Source: Reticulitermes speratus (Eukaryota > Arthropoda > Insecta > Blattodea > Rhinotermitidae). From it: a DNA stretch of 64,000 nt. The notes beneath the pieces are model-generated. The model was not told the DNA's origin, did no database searches, and saw only the letters and a list, made by a program, of their open reading frames with translations. Shown in pieces: positions 52,411 through 63,714 of the stretch. The position numbers were made by a program, and so were the translations under genes. The stretch lies in assembly GCA_021186555.1 (NCBI GenBank), contig JAJKFL010000005.1, forward strand, positions 6,341,678-6,405,677. The letters are read 5' to 3'. Numbering within the stretch: position 1 is the stretch's first letter; every line of letters starts with the position of its first letter.

Positions 52411-53205
52411 CACCGACTAACCTTGGCAGCAGGTCGAAATGAGTGGCCATCTTCACAATCCTCTCATTAATAGTGACCTGCAGGAAACATAAATTGAAAA
52501 TAAACTATACTAAGCCACTAGTTATGCCCTGCGCTGATGCAACAGAACGTACAAATAACGACCCTCGATACTGTGCATTAAATTCTTTTCAAAGTTCAAA
52601 ATAAAGACAATCGGAATGGCGACCAACAGGAAGCTGCAACAGCAAATGAAATCACGATCTCACAAAGCGGGTTCAAATAACGTACAGCCGTCCTACGGTC
52701 AAGTTGACATTAGTCCACTGTATCATAATGAGATCGCACATTCGACAGAATAATTAGCCTCAACACTGCCGATGCTGGCCAATTATAATGTCAATCATTA
52801 GGCCAGTTTGAAAGTAGCTAACATTCACACTAATTGCCTTAACAGAGGCAGAAAAAAAGCAAATTACATCGGTGGCTCATATCGGCGAACCCCCGTCAAA
52901 TCGCGCGCAAAAAAAAAAAGCACGGAAAACTGACCTTTTGCATTTTAATTTATTTCTAATTTTGCCGAGTAATCGTCTGGCATTTCGAGAAATTAACTAT
53001 CATGAATTTTAGACCTCTAGGTCGTATATTATTCTGTATATAGAATTTCAAGCGGTCGTCGTAATCCGAGCAAATTCGTGCCGCCCGTGACTCTTTAGAT
53101 AATAATACCTTCGCAACGCTTGAAGGTACACACATGAACAAAAGCTCATTTTTAAGCCAATATTATGTGCTATACACAGTATGCAATACAGGTTAATTAC
53201 TTCAC
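52410..53205. other. unannotated stretch
   Basis: I recognise nothing in it. Confidence 0.4.
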
Positions 53206-53219
53206 ATATAAGCAAAAAT

Positions 53220-53515
53220 GTGGGCCCGGATAGCGTAGTCGGTATAGCGACTCGCTACGGGTCGGATGGTCCCAGGATCGAATCCCGGTGGGGGCGAGAT
53301 TTTCCGCACCCGTCCAGACCGGCCCTGGGGCCCACCTAGCCTCCTATACAACGGGTACCGTGTCTCTTTCCCGGGTTAAAGCGGCCGAAGCGTGGAGTTG
53401 ACCTCCCACCCTCAACAAGTGCCAGGGTTAAAGAAAGAGTAGATCTATACCTCTACTCCCCCTCTGGGCCTTCGTGGCCTGTTCTAGGGAGAACTTTACC
53501 TTTACCTTTTACCTT
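53220..53515 (+). mobile_element. SINE-alpha copy with TSD
   Basis: GGATAGCGTAGTCGGTATAG, B-box CAGGATCGAATCCCGG, CGTCCAGACCGGCCCTGGGG, and the tail ACTTTACCTTTACCTTTTAC. TATAAGCAAAAAT (53207-53219) and TATAAGCATAAAT (53516-53528) are the TSD. Confidence 0.92.
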
Positions 53516-53529
53516 TATAAGCATAAATA

Positions 53530-54287
53530 TTCGCGATTATAATCTTGACTTGATTGTCGCCCTTTTTCCCAACTCCTACATTGCGGACGGAAAATACCAG
53601 AACATTCTTCGTTTCCTGCCGCACTAAAGGCCTTTTAGAATAAAATGCGGCGACGCTGAGAACATTTCAGACAAGTTAGCTTCCGCGCGCTGTGCGCCCT
53701 CAGGCGGATATGTGCAGAGATCGACGCCACACCAGTCGGCGTTCCTGCACAGCTTCGTATTAGCTGGTAGTAGGCCTACCAGTTGCATAACAAGTGCAAA
53801 ACAGGGGAAAAGGGAGAGACAGAAACCACCTGAATAGTACGAAGTAGGAAAACCAGAAAAATAAACAGTTAACTACAATATGAATCTTTCTTCTTAAAGC
53901 TACACACTCATTTCTTCCACATGGTTGCATCAGAATTCTCAAAAGCAAAAGCATACACGCTGGTGCTACATTTCCGTCCCGATGCAGACAAACGCAGGTG
54001 CCCAGACAGCTCCTTTCATCGTGCGCGCGACTAAAGAAAGCCATTTGATTCCAACACCTGCCGTTGTAAAGCAATATGACGTTTCATTAAAACTGCATTT
54101 AGCTCACTGATACTGGCACTAGGGGGTCAATATGTGGTTCTGTGTTCCACGCTGCAGGTGGTTTCTTCACAGGAACCACTAATTTGATCCCCAGTTACAA
54201 GGCATGGTCCATTCCAATACGACGTCGTAAAAGATAGCATTGTTTTGATAAATACTCGTATAACGATGCAATCGATACTACAAACTG
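53530..54287. other. unannotated stretch
   Basis: A minus-strand frame of 104 codons (53760-54074) shows no domain I recognise. Confidence 0.4.
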
Positions 54288-55160
54288 ATATGGAGATTGC
54301 CTGGAACACTGGTGTGGAAATTCCCGGAACATTTACTGGTCTCGAGATTCCCCGGAACACTGGTGTGCAGATTCCCCGGAACACTGACTGGTGTGCAGAT
54401 TCCCCGGAACACTGTTGCAAACCCCGAAACACTGACTGTGTGGAGATTACCCGGAACACCGACTGTGTGGAGACTCCCCGGAACACTGACGTGTGCAGAT
54501 TCCCCGGAACACTGGTGTGCAGAACCCCCGGAACACAGACTGGTGTGGAGATCCCCCGGAACACTGACTGGTGTGCAGATTTCCCGGAACACTGACTGGT
54601 GTGGAGATTCCCCGAACACTGACGCGGGATATTCCCCGGAACACTCACTGGTATGGAGATTCCCGGAACACTGGTTTGGAGATTATCCGGAACACTGACT
54701 GGTGTGTAGATTCCCCGGAACACTCACTGGTGTGCAAATTCCCCGGAACACTGACTGATGCGGAGATCCCCCGGAACACTGACTGGTGTACAGATTCCCG
54801 GGAACACTGACTGGTGTGGAGATACCCCGAACACTGACGCGGGAGATTCCCCGTAACAATCACTGGCATGGAGATTCCCGGAACACTGGTTTGGAGATTA
54901 TCCGGAACACTGACTGGTGTGCAGATTCCCCGGAACACTGACTGGTGCGCAGATTCCCCGAAACATTCAATGTGGTGGAGATTCCCCGGAACAATGGTTT
55001 AGAGATTATCCGGAACACTGACTGGTGTACAGATTTCCCGAACACTGACTGGTGTGCAGATTCCCCGGCACATTGACTGGTGTGGAAATTCCCCGGAACA
55101 TTGGCTGGTGTGGAGATTCCCCGGAACACCGACTGGTGTGGAGATTCCCCTGAACACTGA
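54288..55160. repeat. ~28 bp minisatellite, ~31 copies, higher-order
   Basis: The unit GGTGTGCAGATTCCCCGGAA then CACTGACT, diverged and with variable length (about 22-30 bp). A multi-unit block (GAGATTCCCGGAACACTGGT, TTGGAGATTATCCGGAACAC, then ACTGGTGTG) recurs at about 54655, 54873 and, more diverged, 54977. Frames shift between units, so it is not coding. Confidence 0.95.
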
Positions 55161-55734
55161 GGTTGTGGCAGCGCACGGAACGTAACTGTTTGGATGTTCT
55201 CAGTGCCGCTTCATTGGATTATAAAGTTCTTTTATGAGGCATGAAACACAGAATGTCCTGGTGTTATTTGTTCCTGGTGTCACAGTTTGGCATAGGGTAA
55301 AAAAATAAGACAAATAATTTAATCTACACATGAAGTAATTACAGCGTATCGTATACTGATGTAAAGTGAGCACTGGCTTCAAAATGAACGCTCGTTCAAA
55401 TATCTAGCTTACTTTCATCTGTCGTCTATTCGATAATTTTAACATCCAGACAATTACAAATGTAACACATTTTTATTCGTTGTCAAGATAAAAAATCGTG
55501 TTTTAAGATCGACACAGGATTACTGTGAGTATGTCGTTATAACTGCGTTACAGCACACATAGAAGAAACGCTATTCGACAAAATCTAAGAACACGCTTTC
55601 GAAAAAAATCGCTTATGTCGTCATATTTTTAAAAAATTGATTTTTCGGAAAATCGATCGTTAGAGAAACTCGCTTTCCAAAATCCTGCTATCAAAAAATT
55701 TGTTTTAGGGAAAATCCCCTTCGAAAACCTCGCT
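55161..55734. other. unannotated stretch
   Basis: It is AT-rich with TTCGAAAA-type runs near 55590-55720. Unrecognised. Confidence 0.4.
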
Positions 55735-56260
55735 CGGTCGGTGCTGTTTTTGAAACGTACCGACGGTGCGTGGTATGATACATATCGGGCAATGCAGCTG
55801 CAGCGGCGGTAGTGTCATTATGACGGGCTCCTCCCGTCGAGTGTCACGTCTACCCTGAAACACCTGCCAGCCCGTTACGTTCCTGCGCGGACAACGTGAT
55901 CGAGGCCCGGTCTGAAGCCGCGTCCCGCCAAAGTTCGCCAAAACCATGGGTTGTAGGAGGGGTCTGAATCCTGCGGGAAGACGCAGTGTGGAAGTTGCCA
56001 AAGTCCTCCGTCCGGCGTCACTGCTACACCGCAGACCGCTGCCCCAGGACACGGTCGTATCCGGCGCTCGTCATGTCTGGACGCCAGCAATCACCTCTCA
56101 GGAGCCTTCACGCAAGCTAGACGGTACTGTTGGACAGTGTTACTTTGCGTGTTCCCGGCGTCACTTTGTCACGGCTATGCCGCGGCCGTGTGTCACTAGC
56201 ACGGCCTTATACGGCACACAGCATTGCCCGACAACAGCAGTGTCCAACATACGTGATTTC
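55735..56260. other. GC- and CpG-rich island
   Basis: This is about 525 bp of markedly higher GC and CpG than the surroundings. Both strands carry open frames above 70 codons (for example minus 55705-56052, 115 codons) with no recognised domain. It could be an unmethylated promoter-like island, a degraded exon, or the GC-rich 5' part of the element whose inverted repeat follows. Confidence 0.5.
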
Positions 56261-56281
56261 AGACTTCCGCCACGATGTAAT

Positions 56282-56468
56282 GAGATCTGCGCTCTTCTGG
56301 GACACTACGCAGCGTAGACTGGTAATTCTGTACCGACGTTTCGGGTAAACCTATCGGTCCCACCTTCAAGGGTCAAGGGTCGAATGATGGGACCGATAGG
56401 TTGTCCCGAAACGCCGGTACAGAATTACCAGTCTACGCTGCGTAACATCCCAGAAGAGTGCAGATCTC
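56282..56468. mobile_element. inverted repeat element, single unit
   Basis: The left arm GAGATCTGCGCTCTTCTGGG to 56362 and right arm 56388-56468 are near-perfect complements. They contain CCGACGTTTCGGG and complement, with GACCGATAGGTTGTCCC between GATGG and GAAAC. Same family as 51935-52410. Confidence 0.87.
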
Positions 56469-57090
56469 AATCGCCAACATGTTTGTAACAATGAAGACAA
56501 AGACAGTAAAGGAGATAGTGATAAGGGACCCCGGGGGGGGGGGGGGTGCTATGTTCCTTCTCGCACTGAGTGAGGCGGAGAGAAAAGAATTGGTCCCCAA
56601 TGCCCACTCAGCACGGGGAGGAACTCTATACAACAGTTATGGTTCCTTAGAAGTTGGAAAATTACAAGAATAACTCTGGTAATTCTAGGTCTAATACAAG
56701 AAATTTACCCCCTATAGCGTATGCATGTAGCTGCACACACGCGCGTAACAACGATGTGCCAGAATTTTGTCTCCTCATCTCCTGTTATGCAAGGTAGATC
56801 CTTATTTTATCCTATCTCCGGACGTGCGTGGCAAGATTATCCTTATAGGTCAAGACATGCGGAAACTATGTACAGAAATACATTGACACCCCCACGTAAT
56901 GTGTGGCTCTTATGATACGGATCGTAATGAAACTCACAGTTCCTAAACGGCATTACATCTGGGCCCCCAATACCGAATTTCACAAAAACCAGTCAAGAAT
57001 TGCGGAAATTCACTTACGGCTCTCGATACGTGTATTTAAGTTTTTTTAATATTATCCACCAAATGCACTTAATTATCACAGATATAAGTT
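56469..57090. other. unannotated, G tract
   Basis: A G run of 14 lies at 56533-56546. Nothing else is recognised. Confidence 0.4.
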
Positions 57091-57094
57091 TATT

Positions 57095-57236
57095 TATACC
57101 AACTGCTGAACATCAATTCTATATGCTGCTACATGTTTCGGCTGACATTCTCAGCCATCATGAGTGAGTCCCTGACGATGGCTGAGGTAAAACATGCAGG
57201 AGCATACAGAATTGATGTGCAGTAGTTGGCATAAAC
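57095..57236. mobile_element. short inverted repeat with decayed hammerhead-like cores
   Basis: Arms CCAACTGCTGAACATCAATT and complement at 57205-57228. The left core (minus) reads CTCATGA, T, GGCTGA...TCAGCC, GAAACATGTA. The right core (plus) reads CTGACGA, T, GGCTGAGG, TAAAACATGCA. Each arm has lost a different core base. Confidence 0.6.
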
Positions 57237-57317
57237 AAACTTGTATATACATATATCTTATGCAGACAAATGTACACAGTTTTATGTTATTTAACACAAT
57301 TTTTATTAAATGCTGCC

Positions 57318-57354
57318 CAACATGTTTCTAGCCTATATAAGGCTCATCTTCAGG
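57318..57354 (-). ncRNA. hammerhead-like motif, altered stem II junction
   Basis: Minus strand: CCTGAAGA, TG, AGCC...GGCT, A, GAAACATGTT. The core is complete, but an extra base pair mismatch sits at the stem II base and the site reads GTT rather than GTA. Confidence 0.4.
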
Positions 57355-57616
57355 GGCTCTTTCGTTGAAATTAAAACAGCTATATTATTGGTATATAAAA
57401 TTCTTAAAATGCCGTTAGATGTACCTGGTTATTGATATCTGCAACAGTCTCTAACAGTAGGCCTCCAACAAATCTATAGTGAAAGCAGAATGACTGTTAC
57501 CGACAGGGCCCGAAACATGCGGGAGTAAAATGTTTTTAAATACATTATTATGAACCAGCGACAATTAACTTCACTTGTTGGATAGTAATAAAAAAAGCGA
57601 ATTATAATGCACGGTA

Positions 57617-57925
57617 AAAAGGTAATGCAACCCCATTACAGGCCTAGACAGGCCCTGAGGGGTCCAGGAGGTTGAAGCTCCCAGATTTGGAGACAATCGG
57701 CACATGAAGGTGGTAAGGTTGTCAGCCCTACGCACCGGCCGCCTTTACCCCCCAGGAAATATTCCTGGTACTCATTTCTGTTAGAGGCTGAGTCGACCCC
57801 AGGGACATAGTGCGACCGAAACGATTATGTCAAGGAATTAATTCCAATGACACCATCGGGAATCGAACCCGCGACGTCCCGATTTGTAGCGTAGTGCCTC
57901 AACCAACTGCGCCACCGCGCGCCCC
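57617..57925 (-). mobile_element. SINE-beta copy with perfect 14 bp TSD
   Basis: A full reversed copy with TSD TATAATGCACGGTA at 57603-57616 and 57926-57939. Both boxes are intact (ATCGGGAATCGAACCCGCG; CAACCAACTGCGCCACCGCG). It is the best-preserved SINE insertion in the window. Confidence 0.95.
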
Positions 57926-57939
57926 TATAATGCACGGTA

Positions 57940-58320
57940 CGGACAATATAAAACGTGTATTTCCATCAAGCTCACAATCGTACTTAATACCGTTATGTGT
58001 AGATCTGCAATACCGAATGTCACATAAATCGGAAAACAAATGTTGAAGTCACGGGTATATATTCCTTTAGACCCTTAAGTAAAGTCTGGCTACTACTGCA
58101 GATTTTCTTGGAACTCATAATTTCAACAGCTGAGATGAACCGAAACACAATCATAACAATATGACTAGAAGCCTTATTGGTAATGTAAGTTACAGCAGGA
58201 TTAACTCCACAAAGTTTCCATCCTATGACACAGGTAACATTCTGATGTCACATGTCGGGAGAGTGCGCGAAGTCGTGTGCGCGTAGGTCAGTATTTTTCT
58301 GAAGTCAGAGCGGTGGAGGT
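57940..58320. other. unannotated stretch
   Basis: I recognise nothing firm in it. Confidence 0.4.
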
Positions 58321-58329
58321 GCCAGTATT

Positions 58330-58658
58330 TTTTTTTTTACATAGTGAAGGGCCCCGCAGCAGATGCTACGGATGCACCACAGCCTTAAGGCTTTTTGTGC
58401 AACCCTATGATGAAGATAAATAGGTTTTTTTACCAAGTTTTACAAGTAATGCAGCACCAGTGGAATAAATTGAGGGGTAAAACCGACAACTCGGAGAAAA
58501 CCTGTCAGGCACTGTTGTAAAAACCCCAAGGACAACCGGAAAACCGGGTCCCCAATGGAGCCACTAACGCCACCACAAAGCCCCACATTGGCTGTACCGG
58601 AACAACTGCAGGCCCTTACCAGAGGAAGGGGCGACGTAACCGCCTGAGCTGTCACGCC
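58330..58658 (-). mobile_element. SINE-delta copy, rearranged middle
   Basis: T run, AGGGCCCCGCAGCAGATGCT, CACAGCCTTAAGGCTTTTTG and AAACCGACAACTCGGAGAAA are standard. From about 58505 the sequence departs (AAACCCCAAGGACAACCGGA) before CCGCCTGAGCTGTCACGCC. GCCAGTATT flanks both sides (58321-58329, 58659-58667). Confidence 0.8.
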
Positions 58659-58667
58659 GCCAGTATT

Positions 58668-59500
58668 GGGCTGCTTAGTAACCTGCTAGTCTATCGACAG
58701 AGGTCAGGCGACCTAAGTTTGTAGAGACTCCGTAAGTTGTAAACAAATGATGGAACTTTTGATGCTTAACTGCTATCCATCCAACAGGCCGACAAAAATC
58801 TTATCACCACAATGAAATGAAAATTCCTTTATCACTAACGTTCACAGGCTGAAAATAAAATTTCATCGCACAATGATAAAATCCGAGATTACATAAGTTC
58901 GCTTTAAGAGGAAGATGGAATGATAAACATAAATAACCATGTGATAACAACGTGAACTTTTCTACGCTTTCATAAAATTTAATCACTAATATGAATGGCC
59001 GATCAATGTTCATCGTTCAGTGACTAGTGACAATACAGAGCTTAAATACGTGACGATGCCTACAATATCAATAGGCTTCACTGTACCGACTGCTTTATCT
59101 CACTTTTATGTCTGTTCCTGTGGTTGCAATCGTATTCCCAATTCTCATACTTGGTTAACACCACAATACGTATATTCAGGATAACAGCAGCGCCTGAATA
59201 TCCGACCTTCAGTTATCCAACATTCCGACGTGCCTCGCGCGCATGCAAACTCGCCAGTTTAATCAATTTAAAATCCATTGTTCAGTTTACTTGAATGAAA
59301 TTTATTTCTTCAAATAATAGTTCTGTATTCTATTACGATATTTGCGTTGTCGAGTAATTATTAATAAACCAAATTCGTACTTACACTGCACTTCCATTTT
59401 TTATTTTTTTGCGATTTATTTCGCATTATGCAACATTTTCGATAATCTCGTTTACTAGGATAATCGGGACACAACTGTACTTGTTTTATGTGCTGTGTTC
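58668..59500. other. unannotated stretch
   Basis: I recognise nothing in it. Confidence 0.4.
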
Positions 59501-59620
59501 GTTGTCTAGTGTTCAAAACAAAAGGTTTCGAAGCTGAATCTGTTCCATCCTCAGATGAAACGATAGGCAGAAACACGCTGAGCTCAGACCGATAAAGACT
59601 ATTCTCAGTCACTGAATAAT
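59500..59620 (-). mobile_element. solitary arm of the 44.5 kb inverted-repeat family
   Basis: The minus strand carries CTGAGGA, T, GGAACAGATTCAGCTTC, GAAAC, and flanks resembling 44526-44640 (TATCGTTTCATCTGAGG). No opposite arm is present. Confidence 0.6.
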
Positions 59621-59706
59621 TAATATCAGTTAACTAACACTGCAGGTGTACATGTACTCAGGATCAATTTCTGTAGGTGGAATGGGAGGAAAGATAATGC
59701 AAAATA

Positions 59707-59784
59707 CAGGGCATACACAAACGAATGGTGCGGTTTCAATAGTATTCACTATTGAAACCGCACCATTCTTTTGTGTATGCCCTG
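59707..59784. mobile_element. fold-back mariner-type MITE
   Basis: A 78 bp palindrome starting CAGGGCATACACAAACGAAT, TA on both sides. Confidence 0.93.
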
Positions 59785-59914
59785 TATACAGCAAAAATTA
59801 CGATAAAGATTGTTGAAATAAACAAAAGGACCTAAAAATAAGACAGAAGGTTAAATCAGAGGGCGTATACAGCAAAACCAAATAACCTAACCACAAGCAC
59901 TGATTTGGAATAAA

Positions 59915-60202
59915 GCAAGCTAAAGCAATCGCTGTACAGGCCTGGACAGACCCTGAGGGTTCCAGGAGGTTGAGGCTATCAGAATCTCTAGACAATCGGC
60001 ACATGAATCTGGTAAGGTTGTCAGCCCTACACACCGGCCGCCTTAACCCCCCCCCCCCCCCAGGAAATATTCTTGGTACTCATTTCTATTAGAGGATGAC
60101 TCGATCCCAGCGCCATAGTGCGGCCGAAAGGATTATGTCAATGAAAAATTAAAATGACACCAATCGGGAATCGAACCCGCGATCTTCCGGCTTGTAGCCC
60201 CC
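59915..60202 (-). mobile_element. SINE-beta copy lacking its A-box end
   Basis: The body and B-box (AATCGGGAATCGAACCCGCG) are present, but it stops at CGGCTTGTAGCC, without the GCAGTTGGTTG-type head. GATTTGGAATAAA (59902-59914) and GATTTAGAATAAA (60203-60215) look like a TSD, so the truncation probably happened at insertion. A C tract lies at about 60047-60061. Confidence 0.85.
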
Positions 60203-60215
60203 GATTTAGAATAAA

Positions 60216-60645
60216 CTCGAAATAAACATATAACACCAGCAACCACTAAAGCCCTCTATAGAAGAAAAATGGAACCTACACGACAAGGTAACGAAAGTAG
60301 GCATAAATAACCTATCCGATTCAGCCGTCTGTCCCTACTGCTTGCCAACTTCTCTAATCAAGGAACTCCACAAACACGAAATTTCCAAATCAGGTCTGTC
60401 AAACACACGACACACACCCCATATCCCACACCAGCCGTTAGCACTACATTCCAACATATCCTACCAAGTTCTCCCGTTAACGTCCACAATATTTCCTTCA
60501 GCACCCTGCAGGCCAGGCCCGCTGAACCTCTAGCTCGCGGGCAACATGCTGCCCAAGACACAGTGTTATGTTGCTCGTGGTGACATTGGAAATGAGAAAA
60601 AGTCTTTAACTCCTCCCCATATAACGCCGAAGGAATTTTGAAAAT
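60216..60645. other. unannotated stretch
   Basis: I recognise nothing firm in it. Confidence 0.4.
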
Positions 60646-60649
60646 TTAC

Positions 60650-60815
60650 AAGCTGTCTCTCCACTCCCCTGTTACCTCGTCAATCTTATACCCAAATATA
60701 TTTCTCAGCACCTTACTCTCGAACACCCTCAGACTATGTTCCTCCCTGAGTGTGAGAAACCAAGTCTCACACCCATACAAAATAGGCAAAATTGTAATTT
60801 TGTATAGTTTAATAC
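60650..60815 (-). mobile_element. LINE-1 reverse-transcriptase C-terminal fragment
   Basis: The minus strand reads IKLYKITILPILYGCETWFL, TLREEHSLRVFESKVLRNIF, then DEVTGEWR. It is the same segment as the start of 16785-17330 and is cut off on both sides. Confidence 0.85.
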
Positions 60816-60881
60816 AGCCACAAATAGACATAGTTATTATTCGGGGTTCGGCAGTCATAGCCATAACTGAGACGTCGTGCA

Positions 60882-61279
60882 TCCCGTGTCTGCTACCAAC
60901 CCATGTTTCTAGATGCCTTATTCAATTTTTTGTCTACTCTCTAATGCAATGTTTTGCCCATTCAGCCACTGAGGATGAATTAACCCAAACATGAATACGT
61001 GGGAGGGTCAAAAGCGGTACAAAATTTAACAAAATCAGGTAATGTCGTCCCAAAAACCACGGGCTACTGCACAGATCTAACGCAGAATTTGGCAAAGCAA
61101 ATGCGTAAAGTACACAAGAATTTACCCAAATGTGCGTTTGAGCGTTTGAAGATTAAAGACAGTGTAAAAGTGCATTTACGACGTATATCCAATGCTCCCT
61201 CGCATCCGGAAGAGTACCGTTTTGGCAGTCCCCAGGTTTCACTCTTCCTGTCATTCTGACGATAGCAGTATTACGACGA
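60882..61279. other. unannotated stretch
   Basis: Short plus frames; no domain recognised. Confidence 0.4.
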
Positions 61280-61453
61280 AGATGAGTATCAAGCATTGGT
61301 GGAATGATACCGACAGGGGAAAAACAAAGAACTCAGACAAAACCTGTCCCAGTGCCACTCTGACCACCACAAAGTTCTCATACACTGACCGAGAAACAAA
61401 GCAGCACCTCCGCGGTGACAGGCCAAAGATTAACCGCCTGAGCCATGGCCAAT
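61280..61453 (-). mobile_element. SINE-delta, tail-less
   Basis: GGTGGAATGATACCGACAGG, AACCTGTCCCAGTGCCACTC, and TTAACCGCCTGAGCCATGGC. The B-box is eroded. Confidence 0.78.
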
Positions 61454-61464
61454 GAAGACAAAAA

Positions 61465-61844
61465 TTAAGATGAAGTCTATTTAAAGATTCAGTTCGTAAC
61501 GCACAGAAAACACTCTCTGATTCCATTACACAGATGAACGCTTAATTATAGGAAATAATCTCGCTGAATTCTTCTTAGAATGAGAAATATTTCAAACGCT
61601 GTACAGAAAATCAAAACACATTTTATGTTCAATAACTTTTTTTTTCCGAAAATCGTGCCGTTTATGAGATAATGTTGGAAAATATGGTAGAACCAGACAG
61701 GACATAGACGACATAATACGGATAACTAAGGCTACAGACATACACGGCAACAATGGTCACGCGAACGCCCCTCAATGTTACGTTTATACGTTTGTTTCAG
61801 GTTAAGCCTGATGATACGTACAGTTACCACTGGTCTTTAGAAAG
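61465..61844. mobile_element. piggyBac-like MITE interrupted by RepA
   Basis: The left part has TTAAAGATTCAGTTCGTAAC then GCACAGAAAACACTC. The right part has ACAGTTACCACTGGTCTTTAG, AAAG and TTAA at 61845-61848. These match the two ends of 28002-28218, so the RepA segment between them is an insertion. Confidence 0.72.
61555..61800 (-). repeat. RepA, 5' half only
   Basis: Reversed: AATAATCTCGCTGAATTCTT, TCAAAACACATTTTATGTTC, CGAAAATCGTGCCGTTTATG, CGCGAACGCCCCTCAATGTT. The GACGGACAGACGG half is missing. Confidence 0.82.
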
Positions 61845-61848
61845 TTAA

Positions 61849-62145
61849 CACACTACTTGAAGGCAACGAGCCGTCACAACACACTGACGTTTCACTAGGT
61901 ACAATACACACGAGTACACTCCGAATGTTATATATTAGAACCCCCTCCACAGAACGTATTAAAGAATCATCAGAGGCTATACGCAGATATTCTCGGATTG
62001 GTTTGAGCAGCACAAAAACATAAAATACTCGTACATGTACAGTTGCACACGTTACATTACCTGCTATAGCAATATATTCTGAGACGGTTACAATTTTACG
62101 ACGCCTTTATACTCCTGCCACAATTGTGTAAATTTTTCAAGATAT
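61849..62145. other. unannotated stretch
   Basis: I recognise nothing in it. Confidence 0.4.
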
Positions 62146-63714
62146 CATTAGTGTATCAATACTACATAAACATCCATTAGTGTATCAATACTACATAAAC
62201 ATCCATTAGTGTATCAATACTACATAAGCATCCATTTGTGTATCAATACTACATAAACATCCATTAGTGTATCAATACTACATAAACATCCATTAGTGTA
62301 TCAATACTACATAAACATCCATTAGTGTATCAATACTACATAAACATCCTTTTGTGTATCAATACTACATAAACATCCATTAGTGTATCAATACTACATA
62401 AACATCCATTTGTGTATCAATACTACATAAACATCCATTTATGTATCAATACTACATAAACATCCATTTGTGTATCAGTACTACATAAACATCCATTTGT
62501 GTATCAATACTACATAAACATCCATTTGTGTATCAGTACTACATAAACATCCATTTGTGTATCAATACTACATAAACATCCATTTGTGTATCAGTACTAC
62601 ATAAACATCCATTTGTGTATCAATACTACATAAACATCCATTTATGTATCAATACTACATAAACATCCATTTGTGTATCAATACTACATAAACATCCATT
62701 TGTGTATCAATACTACATAAACATCCATTTATGTATCAATACTACATAAACATCCATTTGTGTATCAATACTACATAAACATCCATTTATGTATCAATAC
62801 TACATAAACATCCATTTGTGTATCAGTACTACATAAACATCCATTTGTGTATCAATACTACATAAACATCCATTTATGTATCAATACTACATAAACATCC
62901 ATTTGTGTATCAGTACTACATAAACATCCATTTGTGTATCAATACTACATAAACATCCATTTATGTATCAATACTACATAAACATCCATTTATGTATCAA
63001 TACTACATAAACATCCATTTGTGTATCAGTACTACATAAACATCCATTTGTGTATCAATACTACATAAACATCCATTTATGTATCAATACTACATAAACA
63101 TCCATTAGTGTATCAATACTACATAAACATCCATTTGTGTATCAATACTACATAAACATCCATTTATGTATCAATACTACATAAACATCCATTTGTGTAT
63201 CAGTACTACATAAACATCCATTTGTGTATCAATACTACATAAACATCCATTTGTGTATCAGTACTACATAAACATCCATTTGTGTATCAATACTACATAA
63301 ACATCCATTTGTGTATCAGTACTACATAAACATCCATTTGTGTATCAATACTACATAAACATCCATTTGTGTATCAGTACTACATAAACATCCATTTGTG
63401 TATCAATACTACATAAACATCCATTTGTGTATCAGTACTACATAAACATCCATTTGTGTATCAATACTACATAAACATCCATTTGTGTATCAATACTACA
63501 TAAACATCCATTTATGTATCAATACTACATAAACATCCATTTGTGTATCAGTACTACATAAACATCCATTTGTGTATCAATACTACATAAACATCCATTT
63601 ATGTATCAATACTACATAAACATCCATTTGTGTATCAGTACTACATAAACATCCATTTGTGTATCAATACTACATAAACATCCATTTGTGTATCAGTACT
63701 ACATAAACATCCAT
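62146..63714. repeat. 29 bp minisatellite, ~54 copies
   Basis: The unit CATCCATTTGTGTATCAATA then CTACATAAA keeps its 29 bp length throughout. Three variant sites (TTAGTG / TTTGTG / TTTATG and CAATA / CAGTA) show structure: the left end is mostly TTAGTG, the right part is dominated by alternating CAGTA and CAATA units, that is 58 bp dimers. Stops in the unit exclude coding. Confidence 0.97.

Noticed and set aside
55705..56052. 115-codon minus-strand open frame in the GC-rich island
   Set aside because: GC-rich DNA has few stops; no domain or splice structure was recognised, and the plus strand is open as well.
60342..60533. Small open frame with a CPYC-like segment upstream, possibly a LINE zinc finger
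   Set aside because: Too short and without supporting neighbouring motifs.
62146..63714. CRISPR-like array
   Set aside because: Units are directly adjacent, with no unique spacers; it is a eukaryotic minisatellite.
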